From Variovorax paradoxus (lineage in GTDB: Bacteria; Pseudomonadota; Gammaproteobacteria; Burkholderiales; Burkholderiaceae_C), in contig NZ_CP045644.1 of the NCBI RefSeq assembly GCF_009498455.1, positions 4,033,001 to 4,097,000 of the forward strand: DNA of 64,000 bases, in the 5' to 3' direction. Each line of letters opens with the position of its first letter. The stretch's first letter is position 1. The notes beneath the pieces are model-generated. The model was not told the origin of the DNA. It worked only from the letters and a program-made list of their open reading frames with translations, and did no database searches. A program made the position numbers and the translations under genes. This document shows, piece by piece, positions 52,457 through 60,857 of this stretch.

Positions 52457-53638
52457 ATGGACAAGAACCCAACCTCGCCCCTGACCGGCGTGCGAATCGT
52501 CGAACTCACGGCGATGATCACGGGGCCGCTGGCCGGCACACTGTTGGCGGATCTCGGCGCCGAGGTGATCAAGGTAGAAAACCCGAAAGATGGCGACCCC
52601 TTCCGATCTTTTCGCGGCGGCACTTACAGCCCCTACTTCGCCACCTACAACCGTAACAAAAAAGGGGTCACGCTCAACCTGAAAGGTGCGCTCGGTAAAG
52701 AGGCGTTTCTGAAGTTGATAGAAAGCGCTGACGTGCTGATAGTGAACTTCCGCTCTGGTGTGATGGAGCGGCTCGGGCTCGGCGTGGATCAGCTGCGGGA
52801 GGTCAACCCTCGCCTGATCGTTTGCTCCATCACAGGTTTTGGCGAGTCAGGTCCGTACGCTGATCGGCCTGCCTATGACGCGGTGGGGCAAGCGCTGAGC
52901 GGCATCTCCAGCCTCTTGCTTGGTGCCGATGCGCAAATAACTGGGCCCTCGATTGCGGACAACCTGACGGGCATGTACGCCAGCTACGGGATCCTCGGCG
53001 CGCTGTTCGAACGGGAGCGCACAGGCAAGGTCCGTACCCTCCAGTTGAACATGCTGGAGTCGACAATGGCGTTCATCAGCGATCCCTTCGCCAATTTCAC
53101 GATGGCGGGCGTTAAGCCGGATCCTTTGATGCGAGTGCGCGCGTCGCAGTCCTACGCGTTACGCTGCCAAGACGGATCGCTGGTGGCCGTCCATATGTCT
53201 TCGCCTCAAAAGTTCTGGTTGGGATTGCTCAAGGCCCTGGAGCGCGAAGACCTGGCCACGGATCCGCGATTCGCTGAACGAGCACAGCGGCTGGACAACT
53301 ACGAAGAACTTGCTATCGAACTGAACCGCACGTCGAAGACGAGGCCGCGTGACCATTGGATCGCCCGCTTTGTCGAAAACGATGTACCGCATGCACCTGT
53401 GTTGACGCTTCCAGAAGTTATGGAGGATGCACAAGTAAAGCATCTGAACTCTTTCGCCGACGCCGAGCATCCCGTGCACGGTCCGCAGAAGATGATTCGC
53501 CGGCCGGTGCTGTATGACGGTCAGAGAACGGATCAACCGTTGCAGCCCGCGCCCGACCTCGGCGAACACTCCTTGAACGTGTTTCGTGCACTCGGCTATG
53601 CCGACGAGGTCATCGCCAAGATTCAGTCCGGCGGCTGA
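52457..53638 (+). CDS. Class III CoA-transferase (CaiB/BaiF)
   Basis: This 393-residue protein has GVRIVELTAMITGPLAGTLLADLGAEVIKVENPKDGDPFR at the start. The catalytic Asp lies in PSIADNLTGMYA, and RTLQLNMLESTMAFI follows. It moves CoA between acyl-CoA and a free acid. AAGGA before ATG 52457 favours that start over GTG 52445. The citryl-CoA-lyase-like gene follows 41 bp later, a pairing that suggests activation followed by C-C cleavage. Confidence 0.92.
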   Translation: MDKNPTSPLTGVRIVELTAMITGPLAGTLLADLGAEVIKVENPKDGDPFRSFRGGTYSPYFATYNRNKKGVTLNLKGALGKEAFLKLIESADVLIVNFRSGVMERLGLGVDQLREVNPRLIVCSITGFGESGPYADRPAYDAVGQALSGISSLLLGADAQITGPSIADNLTGMYASYGILGALFERERTGKVRTLQLNMLESTMAFISDPFANFTMAGVKPDPLMRVRASQSYALRCQDGSLVAVHMSSPQKFWLGLLKALEREDLATDPRFAERAQRLDNYEELAIELNRTSKTRPRDHWIARFVENDVPHAPVLTLPEVMEDAQVKHLNSFADAEHPVHGPQKMIRRPVLYDGQRTDQPLQPAPDLGEHSLNVFRALGYADEVIAKIQSGG

Positions 53639-53679
53639 AAAAGTTGGCGGACGATACAAAGGACATCAGGAATTCAATC

Positions 53680-54438
53680 ATGACGAAGACACGAATTGGA
53701 ACTCACCTTAATGACACCGCGCGGCTACGGGTTCGCGGCAAAGACACCCTGAGTGAGGTCGTTGGCGAACTGAGCTTTACCGAAGGCTTCTACCTGGTCG
53801 TTACTGGCCGAGTGCCGACTGCGACGCAACGCAAGGTTCTGGACGCGGCACTACTTGTCCTGATGGACCATGGTCTGACGCCCAGCGCACTAGTGGCTCG
53901 CATCGTTGCGGACTCTAATCCCGATGACATTCAGATCCCGCTGGCAGCAGGTGCATTGATGGTCGGAAATCGATACGCGGGCACGATGGTGGGCGCAGGC
54001 CGGGTGTTGAGCGAGGGTATGTCCTTTGGGGGGGACAAACGCGAATGGGCGAAGGATCTCGTCGCCAAGTTCCGCCAATCGAAGCGGCGTATCCCCGGCT
54101 TCGGTCACGCCAACTACAAGGGGGTGGATCCTCGCGCGGCGAGGCTGTTCGAAGTGGCTGAGGCGGCCGGCGTGAAGGGCGACTACATCGCCTTGCTGCA
54201 GACGCTGAGTGAAGAGATCGATGCCGACGCGGGCAAACGGATTGTCCTGAATGCGACCGGCGCACTCGGCGCGATCTTGCACGAGATCGACTTCCCTGTG
54301 GAAGCGATGCGCGCGGTCGCTGTGGTGAGTCGCTGTGCAGGGCTGGTCGGTCATGTGCTTGAGGAGCGGAGCTCGCCCATTTCCCCAGACATATATGCTC
54401 TCAGCGAGACTATCGACTACGAGGAGGGGGTGGATTGA
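53680..54438 (+). CDS. Citryl-CoA lyase-like (short citrate-synthase family) protein
   Basis: This 252-residue protein belongs to the short citrate-synthase-like family: FYLVVTGRVPTATQRKVLDAALLVLMDHGLTPSALVARI, then IPGFGHANYKGVDPRAARLFEVA with the conserved His, and VLNATGALGAILHEIDFPVEAMRAVAVVSRCAGLVGHVLEE. Members cleave citryl-CoA to acetyl-CoA and oxaloacetate or act on similar 3-hydroxy acyl-CoAs. With the CoA-transferase it could split a tertiary-alcohol acyl-CoA from ring opening. The actual substrate is not known. Confidence 0.82.
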   Translation: MTKTRIGTHLNDTARLRVRGKDTLSEVVGELSFTEGFYLVVTGRVPTATQRKVLDAALLVLMDHGLTPSALVARIVADSNPDDIQIPLAAGALMVGNRYAGTMVGAGRVLSEGMSFGGDKREWAKDLVAKFRQSKRRIPGFGHANYKGVDPRAARLFEVAEAAGVKGDYIALLQTLSEEIDADAGKRIVLNATGALGAILHEIDFPVEAMRAVAVVSRCAGLVGHVLEERSSPISPDIYALSETIDYEEGVD

Positions 54439-54608
54439 AGCCGTCGCTGAGCCAGTCAAGGGGAGGGCAGGCGTTCAGAATCGACGATTGACAGTGCCTC
54501 CGCTCACATCTGTGGGCCAAGTTTCCCGAGTACTCGGCTCAGGCAAAAAGACGTGGCAAGTGGTAAGCGCTGTTCATGTGACCCTGCCTCGTTTCCACGC
54601 ACATCAAG

Positions 54609-54689
54609 TCATGCAGCCGAGAGGCTTTGCTCCCTTGTGACTGGGGCGAGGTATCCGTTTGCTGAGTCAATGCGCACTCGGTTGTAGGA
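54609..54689 (-). pseudogene. C-terminal relic of an IS3-type transposase
   Basis: On the minus strand the last 26 codons read YNRVRIDSANGYLAPVTREQSLSAA, which resembles the end of IS3-family OrfB proteins (Y-N-x-x-R-x-H-S-x-L-G-Y-L-x-P). Nothing upstream continues it. It differs from the intact IS3 end encoded 200 bp to the right. The rest of 54439-54842 shows no gene. Confidence 0.4.
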
Positions 54690-54866
54690 GCCTTAGATCC
54701 AGTCCCCACGGGCAGCGTGGTCACGGTTCTCCTGAGCGCATTGGCCATGGCGATGGCTCGGTAACCCGCCAGCGCAGGACCGTTCTTCGTCCGGGGAGTC
54801 AGTCCATACAGCCAGCGTTCGCCCGTGGCAACATAGTGATCTTGCCCCCGTATTTCAGGACACGGG

Positions 54867-55802
54867 CTATTCGCAATGTAGCGTCTGCTCGATCTGAGCA
54901 AGACGCTGTTGGGCAGCGCGATGCTGCCTGAACTCCCTGGGTGATTTCATCTTCAATGCCGAGTGCGGATGCACCTCATTGAAGTGCTCGAAGGCTGCGG
55001 CCATCTGCGCCATTACAGTTCTCGCATCGGCAAGGTCCATGCGGCTGACGTAATCGCGCTTGAACGTGTTCACGAAGCTCTCGGCCATGCCGTTGCTCTG
55101 GGGACTGCACACGGGCGTGTTGACCGGGCTCAGGCCCAGTTGTCGAGCGATCTGTCGAGTCTCGGCCGCGATGTAGGCGCCCCCGTTGTCCGAGAGGAAC
55201 TCCAAGGCGTGGGTACTGGGAACACCCTCGACGCCGCCGAAGCGCTTCTCCACGGCCTCGATGAGCATTTCGCGCACCGGCTCGCCCGGCAGCCCTTTGC
55301 CCTCCCATGCCCGATAGGCCAGAATCTCCCGGTCGCAGCAGTCCTTGGTGAAGGTCGCGGTCACGGTTTGCCCCGAATCACACTTGATCTCGAAGCCGTC
55401 CGAGCACCAGCGCATGTCGCTGTGCGCGACGGCCACCTTGCCCTCATGGGGCCGGCTGGACTGGCGCCGTCTCGGCGCCTTCGGTAACAGCAATGCATGA
55501 GCCGCCATCACGCGGTGGATGCGCTTGGCGTTCACTCGCGGCGCACCGATGGTGGCTCGATGCCGGTTCACCAACGCACAGGCACGCCGGTAGCCATAGG
55601 TCGGCAACTCGGTGATCTGGGCCTTGATCTCGTCGAGCAAGGCCACGTCGCTTGCAGGCGCCGTGCGTCGTGTCCGGGCGTCGATCCAGGACTCGGGGCG
55701 AGCTTGCAAGCGATGAATGTTCGAGCGCGCCAACCCAAGGGCCTGGCAGACGGCCTTCACTGGCCGTCCCCGTCCAGCAAGGGCGAGCGCGCAATCCACT
55801 AA
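54867..55802 (-). pseudogene. IS3-family transposase OrfB, N-terminus lost
   Basis: The frame encodes most of an OrfB: GRPVKAVCQALGLARSNIHR, TYGYRRACALVN, a DDE domain with DMRWCSDGFE, EFLSDNGGAYIA and GMAESFVNTFKRDY, then HPHSALKMKSPREFR. The first codons are replaced by IS1111 DNA, and the apparent start further right (to 55880) is read from that element. The core catalytic residues are intact, but the gene has lost its natural start and its link to orfA. Confidence 0.8.
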
Positions 55803-55803
55803 T

Positions 55804-56084
55804 GAGATGGTCCGCCTCGCCCCTCCAAGTTGTACAACACGTTCCTCATCCACCAGGAGACCGTCATGAGCAACCAGCAAATCGCGGCAGTCACTTACGG
55901 CATCGATCTAGGCAAGACGTGGTTTCACGTCGTCGGCATGGACGCCAGCGGCAATCCCGTCAAGAAGGCCAAACTTAGTCGCAGCAACATTCAGGGATTC
56001 TTCGTCAATGTCCCGGGTGCACTGATCGGTATGGAGGCTTGCCCGGGATCGCAATGGTTGGCGCGCAAGCTGCAGGCGCTGGGT
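55804..56084 (+). repeat. Left-end partial copy of the IS1111-group element (281 bp)
   Basis: Bases 55804-56084 repeat at 56085-56365 with a 281-bp period and one visible difference (CAGC/CAGA after the start codon). It holds the left subterminal repeat ATGGTCCGCCTCGC (55807-55820) and the first 73 codons of the transposase from ATG 55866. It is a truncated copy in direct tandem with the full element. Confidence 0.85.
55866..56084 (+). pseudogene. Truncated IS1111-group transposase (first 73 codons)
   Basis: It has the same N-terminus as the full gene (MSNQQIAAVTYGIDLGKTWF..MEACPGSQWLARKLQALG) and is cut where the next copy of the element begins. Only the first two acidic residues of the DEDD site remain, so it is inactive. 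Confidence 0.8.
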
Positions 56085-56146
56085 GAGATGGTCCGCCTCG
56101 CCCCTCCAAGTTGTACAACACGTTCCTCATCCACCAGGAGACCGTC

Positions 56147-57205
56147 ATGAGCAACCAGAAAATCGCGGCAGTCACTTACGGCATCGATCTAGGCAAGACG
56201 TGGTTTCACGTCGTCGGCATGGACGCCAGCGGCAATCCCGTCAAGAAGGCCAAACTTAGTCGCAGCAACATTCAGGGATTCTTCGTCAATGTCCCGGGTG
56301 CACTGATCGGTATGGAGGCTTGCCCGGGATCGCAATGGTTGGCGCGCAAGCTGCAGGCGCTGGGTCACCAGGTTCGCATTCTTCCAGCTCAGTTTGTGAA
56401 GCCCTATGTGAAGTCCAACAAGAACGACATCATCGACGCCGCTGCGATCGCCGAAGCAGTCACGCGGCCGACGATGCGCTTTGTGCAGGTCAAACACACT
56501 GAACAGGTCGATCTGCAGGCGCTTCACCGTAGCCGCCAACTGCTTGTCTCGACGCGCACCCGATTGATCAATCAGATGCGTGCATTTTGCTTGGAATACG
56601 GGGTTGCCATGCGCAATGGAGTGGGAGGGTTCAAATCTGGATTGCCAGCCGCTTTGGCCGATGAGGCGAACGACCTCACGCCCTCCATGCGCGAACTCCT
56701 TGTCGATCTGGCCGGCGATCTAGCTGCTCTCGAGGGACGAATTGCCGTCCTCAGTCGCAAGATCAACGCGGTAGCGGACGCATCAGACATGGCACGCCGA
56801 CTTACATCGATTCCTGGGGTCGGTCCGCTTATCGCAACAGCGCTCGTATCGGCGGTAGGCGACGCCCATCAATTCAAGAGGGCCCGTGATCTCAGTGCAT
56901 GGCTGGGACTGACACCAGGGCAATATTCCACCGGAGGCAAAACGAACCTGACCGGGATCAGCAAGCGTGGCAACACCTACGTGCGCACGCTGCTCATTCA
57001 TGGCGCGCGAGCGTCCTGCATGCATTTGGACAGATCGAAGGATCGACTCGGGGTCTGGCTCGATCAGGCAGAAGCAAGACTGCATCACAACAAGCTGGTG
57101 GTCGCCCTTGCCAACAAAATGGTGCGGATCGCGTGGGTGATCTTGACCAGAGCAGGTGCTCTCTATGAACGGCGTGACCCTCGCTTCTCCACCGAATTGA
57201 ACTGA
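56147..57205 (+). CDS. IS110/IS1111-group transposase
   Basis: This 352-residue recombinase has the N-terminal DEDD (RuvC-like) domain: Asp in TYGIDLGKTWF, Glu in GMEACPGS, and Asp residues in KNDIIDAAAIAEA. The C-terminal Transposase_20 part (LTSIPGVGPLIATALVSAVGD, WLGLTPGQYSTGGKTNLTGISKRGN) carries the Ser. ATG 56147 with AGGAG upstream is chosen over a TTG at 56111. All key residues are present, so the element may be active. Confidence 0.92.
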   Translation: MSNQKIAAVTYGIDLGKTWFHVVGMDASGNPVKKAKLSRSNIQGFFVNVPGALIGMEACPGSQWLARKLQALGHQVRILPAQFVKPYVKSNKNDIIDAAAIAEAVTRPTMRFVQVKHTEQVDLQALHRSRQLLVSTRTRLINQMRAFCLEYGVAMRNGVGGFKSGLPAALADEANDLTPSMRELLVDLAGDLAALEGRIAVLSRKINAVADASDMARRLTSIPGVGPLIATALVSAVGDAHQFKRARDLSAWLGLTPGQYSTGGKTNLTGISKRGNTYVRTLLIHGARASCMHLDRSKDRLGVWLDQAEARLHHNKLVVALANKMVRIAWVILTRAGALYERRDPRFSTELN

Positions 57206-57442
57206 GTTTTTATCGCAACGCTTTTTGGGTTTCCGAAGTTTGCTTGGCTCCGGATTGATGACGAAACAGACGATCGACCTGACGTAAGCCCGAGAAAAAA
57301 AGCGGGTGTTCCAACCCGGTCCACTTATTGGGAACGTTGCGTGCGAATCTCATCATGGCCTGGCTGCAACAGCAGCCCACCCGCGAGAGGCCGGATACAT
57401 TTGTGCAAACTGCTTTCGTCTGAGTGAAGGAGCCTTGCGAAT
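57206..57442 (+). ncRNA. 3' non-coding part of the IS1111 element, possible guide RNA
   Basis: These 237 bp lie between the transposase stop and the right subterminal repeat. In IS110-family elements the longer non-coding end encodes a bridge/seekRNA that pairs with target and donor; in the IS1111 group it lies at this 3' side. The RNA boundaries and loops are not determined here. Confidence 0.45.
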
Positions 57443-57456
57443 GCGAGGCGGACCAT

Positions 57457-57809
57457 ACATTTTTTTCTGCGGCGTACTCCACAGCTTCCTTGAGGATCTC
57501 GTTCTCCAGCGTCTTCTTGCCAAGCACGCGCTGTAGCTTGGCGATCTCGGCACGAGCGGCGGCGAGCTCAGAAGCCGGCACCACCGCCTCGCCGGCGGAG
57601 ACCGCAGTCAGCGCCCCTTGGCGTTCAAGCTTGCGCCACTGAAACAGCAAGCTCGCAGCAACGCCTTCCTGGCGCGCAACGAGCGACACGCTCATGCCAG
57701 GTTCGTAGCTTCGACGAACCAGTGCGGCCTTCTCTGCAAGGGACCAGCGCCTGCGGCGCTGGTCCCTCATGATCACTTCGACGGTATCCGTATTCCTAGT
57801 CGTACTCAC
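57457..57809 (-). pseudogene. IS3-family transposase OrfA, 3' end altered by insertion
   Basis: From GTG 57809 (AGGAG upstream) the frame encodes [36 protein letters not shown] and a leucine-zipper-like [37 protein letters not shown], the form of IS3-family OrfA. At the end lies a run of seven A, a likely frameshift site toward orfB, and directly after it the IS1111 element begins. The frame runs on into that element as a fusion. Confidence 0.75.
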
Positions 57810-57986
57810 AGTCCTACTCCTATCTTTAAAGATAAGCGATAGACCGTGTTCTGTCATTCAAGGGGCCAGCTCAATAGGTTATGTCTGTCACCACGCCCGA
57901 TTCGGCCGCCAGCCATCGAAGCGTCAATCCGGAATGTTGGCAGCCACCGGCAACTGATGCACGGAATCGGTGATCCCCTGCGGCAC

Positions 57987-58901
57987 CTATTCGGTGCGTG
58001 TATGCGATCGCCCTTGATTGCGCATGATGTCTCTCAATAACGCTGCTAGTTCCTGCGGATGAGTGATGTTCGGGGAGTGTGGGCCATCCATCTGATAGAA
58101 AGCCACATTCGGCGCAACCGGCCGGACGTGCTTCGGCCAATCCGGCTCCACCAGTCGATCCTGGGCGGTGGTGATCACTGAGACCGGAACGGCCGCATCA
58201 GCTAGGCTGGCGGGATACCTGTCCTCGACGACGACAGGCGCCGCAGCAGGGTGTTTAAGTCTCAGTGACACCATGGCCGCGTAATGTCCGGGGGCCGTGG
58301 AATTTTTGTAACGCCGGTCGATATGCTCATCCATTCCTGAGGTCTTATTCGTCAACACCTCCACGACCCGTGAGATGTACTCTCGTCCGGGCTCTAGGTC
58401 GGCGAGGAGTTGTTTTGCGAGTTCGACCCGCCACGGTCCGCCGGTGCCTGCAACACTTGTCGCGCTCGCCATGGGAAAAGAAGAGGCCGCAGCGGCGCGA
58501 AGTGCCAACGTTCCGCCGAACGAGGTTCCCACTACGTGCGGCGGGCCACTTAGCTGCAGCAGCTTGAGAAAACCCGCGATGTGACGCAACCGATGCTCAA
58601 AGGGCGACGTGCCGAACATCACAACCTTGTCGGTTTGGCCGAAGCCGGGAAGATCGGGTGCGACCACGCGGTGATCGGCTGCCAAATCTACCAGGACGTC
58701 CCTCCAAGATAACATCGCGTCGGCGCCCCAGGCGCCGTCGTGTAGCAAGAGGACCGGTGTCGAACTTGGGTCGCCGGCAGTGTAGTAGCTGGTATGCACA
58801 CCTCCGACATCTAGAAAGGCATGCTCGATGTCTACCCTTGCCGATTCATCCGCACGCCCGATCGAGCGTCGGCCACCTTTGTCTTGATCCACGAGATTCA
58901 A
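57987..58901 (-). CDS. Alpha/beta hydrolase
   Basis: This 304-residue hydrolase has an oxyanion HDGAWGADAML region, DLPGFGQTDKV, the nucleophile in VGTSFGGTLAL, Asp in TTAQDRLVEPDWP and His in DGPHSPNITHP. It resembles meta-cleavage-product and lactone hydrolases. There is no ATG before residue 65; TTG 58901 lies 6 nt after AGGAG and is the best start. It is in line with the BVMO gene upstream on the same strand and could open the lactone that enzyme makes. Confidence 0.85.
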   Translation of the reverse strand: MNLVDQDKGGRRSIGRADESARVDIEHAFLDVGGVHTSYYTAGDPSSTPVLLLHDGAWGADAMLSWRDVLVDLAADHRVVAPDLPGFGQTDKVVMFGTSPFEHRLRHIAGFLKLLQLSGPPHVVGTSFGGTLALRAAAASSFPMASATSVAGTGGPWRVELAKQLLADLEPGREYISRVVEVLTNKTSGMDEHIDRRYKNSTAPGHYAAMVSLRLKHPAAAPVVVEDRYPASLADAAVPVSVITTAQDRLVEPDWPKHVRPVAPNVAFYQMDGPHSPNITHPQELAALLRDIMRNQGRSHTRTE

Positions 58902-59136
58902 GTCTTTCTCCTGAAGGATGTCATCTTGGAGATGACCGGTTAGAAGCAACGCGCCTCACTGGCCGCGTTGCAGGCCGAGCGCTCACCCGGAAAAAGTAAA
59001 GAAGCGGTCTGGACAACGCCCGCAAAACGGCGACTTATTTCTCTGCCATCACGCATCGAGCTACGCCGCTTCCGGCTGAACACCCGGAACCGCTTGAGTA
59101 AAGGCTGGAAGGGGCGAGAAAACGGTGACGACTTCG

Positions 59137-60768
59137 TTAGTCAACGGCCAGTGAGCGGGTCAGATGGAACCCCTCGTAACCCGCTTCGGCCACGTCGTCG
59201 CACTTCTTTCTGTAATTGCCATGCCCCCCGAGATAGGGCAGGAAGACTTGCGCTTTTCCGGGGACGTTGGCGCCGAGGTACCACGAGTTCGCCTTCAGAT
59301 AAAGCGTGCGTGACACAAGATCCTGCACATGCTGCATCCACTCGTGCTCTGCGCTCGCGTTGGCATCGATGCATTCGAAGTTGTGCTGTCGCATGTACTT
59401 CATCACGCGCGTTACCCAATCGACGTGCTGTTCGATGCCCATCGACATGTTGGCCAACGGCCCGGGACTGCCTGGTCCGGTCACCGTGAACATATTTGGG
59501 AATTCGCTGGTCATGAGACCCAGATAGGTCTTTGCGCCTCCCGCCCACTTGCCGCTGAGCGCGCGCCCTCCGACCCCGCGCACATCGATTTGGTTGAGTG
59601 CGCCAGTGAGCGCGTCATAGCCTGTAGCGTAGATCAGGACGTCGAGTTCGTGCACACCGTCCTTAGTGCGCACGCCTTTCTGTACGATTTCCTCGATCGG
59701 CGTGGACTGTAGGTCCACCAGCGTGACGTTCTCGCGGTTGTAGACGTCGTAGTATGTATCCCCGAGGCATGGTCGCTTGGTGGCAAAGGGAAATCCATAA
59801 GGAAGCAGCTTCTTCGCTACTTCCGGATTCTTGACGATCGCGCGAATCTTTTCGCGCACGAACTCGGCGACAGTTTCGTTCGCCTCATCGTTTGAGAGGA
59901 TGTCGCCGTAACAAGCGCGAAATGCAAGAAGGTGGCTGTTTTCCCACGCGTTATCGTACTTCTTCTGGCGCTCCAGAGGGCTCGCCTCCAGCGCGGATTC
60001 GTAGGCGGCTGGGACTGAATTGCCGAAGCGAGTTAGTCGGCTAATCGCTCGGCGTTCGCTGTAGCCTGAGCGGACCCGCGCTCGCATCGCCGGCGTGAGA
60101 GAGTAGTTTTTCGCGGGCAGCACAAACACCGCCGTACGCTGAAAAACCGTAAGGTGCTTGCATTTCCCGGCTATCGCTTGGATGACCTGCACACCTGATG
60201 AACCGGTGCCGATAATGCCCACCCGCTTGTCGGAGAAGTCGATGTCATGCTGCGGCCAGCGACCCGTGTGAAAGCTCTCTCCTTGAAAGCTCTCTGCGCC
60301 AGGGATGTCCGGCGGCTTGGGCACGGACAACACGCCGGTCGCCGGGACGAAGAAGCGGGCGGTGGTGGTTTTGCCGTCCGAAGTTGCAATCGTCCAAAGG
60401 TTGCGCTTCTGGTCGAAAAAGGCCGACTCCACCCGCGTATTGAAGCGGAAGGACTCACGAAGGCTGAAGCGGTCAGCCACATGATTGAGGTAGCGCATCA
60501 GCTCTCCAGCTGTGGGATAGCGCTCGGTCCAGTCCCATTCATCCTGCAGCTCCGAGGAGAACGAATACGAGTAATCCCAGCACTCGAGATCGACACGTGC
60601 ACCTGGATAACGATTCCAGTACCACGTACCCCCGAGACCGTCACCAGCCTCAAACGCCTGGACCTTGAAGCCCGCGTCGCGCAGCGATTTGACAGCGTAA
60701 AGGCCGCCGAACCCGGCGCCAACGACAACCGCGTCAACCACGGTTCCAATAGAAGTATCTTCCTTCAT
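59137..60768 (-). CDS. Baeyer-Villiger type flavin monooxygenase
   Basis: This 543-residue enzyme has GAGFGG (17-22) for FAD, the Baeyer-Villiger fingerprint F-x-G-x-x-x-H-x-x-x-W-P at 161-172 (FQGESFHTGRWP), and the NADPH motif GTGSSG (187-192). It also has GGTWYWNRYPGARVD and LIYATGYDALTG. It inserts oxygen next to a ketone to give an ester or lactone. ATG 60768 is chosen as the typical beginning. It is followed by the hydrolase gene and preceded by an aromatic-acid-type MFS transporter gene on the same strand. Confidence 0.92.
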   Translation of the reverse strand: MKEDTSIGTVVDAVVVGAGFGGLYAVKSLRDAGFKVQAFEAGDGLGGTWYWNRYPGARVDLECWDYSYSFSSELQDEWDWTERYPTAGELMRYLNHVADRFSLRESFRFNTRVESAFFDQKRNLWTIATSDGKTTTARFFVPATGVLSVPKPPDIPGAESFQGESFHTGRWPQHDIDFSDKRVGIIGTGSSGVQVIQAIAGKCKHLTVFQRTAVFVLPAKNYSLTPAMRARVRSGYSERRAISRLTRFGNSVPAAYESALEASPLERQKKYDNAWENSHLLAFRACYGDILSNDEANETVAEFVREKIRAIVKNPEVAKKLLPYGFPFATKRPCLGDTYYDVYNRENVTLVDLQSTPIEEIVQKGVRTKDGVHELDVLIYATGYDALTGALNQIDVRGVGGRALSGKWAGGAKTYLGLMTSEFPNMFTVTGPGSPGPLANMSMGIEQHVDWVTRVMKYMRQHNFECIDANASAEHEWMQHVQDLVSRTLYLKANSWYLGANVPGKAQVFLPYLGGHGNYRKKCDDVAEAGYEGFHLTRSLAVD

Positions 60769-60857
60769 GAAAATCCTTAGATAACAAGCTTGAAAAATTT
60801 GCACCAAGTCAAGGGGACGGGTGCCATGTGGAATGAGCGGCTTCGGTCAGGACTCCA

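Larger units (their letters stand above)
56085..57460 (+). mobile_element. IS110-family element, IS1111 group
   Basis: The full copy has subterminal inverted repeats ATGGTCCGCCTCGC (56088-56101) and GCGAGGCGGACCAT (57443-57456), a perfect 14-bp pair, as expected of the IS1111 group, which lacks true terminal repeats. The transposase fills 56147-57205, and about 240 bp of non-coding DNA follow. Exact ends are not fixed by sequence alone. Confidence 0.85.
54843..57868 (-). mobile_element. IS3-family element interrupted by an IS1111-group element
   Basis: OrfB (54867-55802) and orfA (57457-57809) lie on the minus strand, split by foreign DNA. The outer ends match as imperfect inverted repeats: TGCCCCC..CAGGACACGGGCTAT from 54843 rightwards and, on the complement, TGGCCCC..CAGAACACGGTCTAT from 57868 leftwards. 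Flanking 5-mers (GATCT and GCTCA) do not match, so no target duplication is visible. Confidence 0.7.

Noticed and set aside
54539..54901. 120-codon minus-strand frame before the IS3 element
   Set aside because: It crosses the IS3 end and has no family signature; a different frame there shows an IS3 relic.
55804..56365. Tandem 281-bp repeat as a CRISPR or satellite
   Set aside because: There are only two copies, and both carry the start of an IS1111 transposase gene; it is a partial IS duplication.
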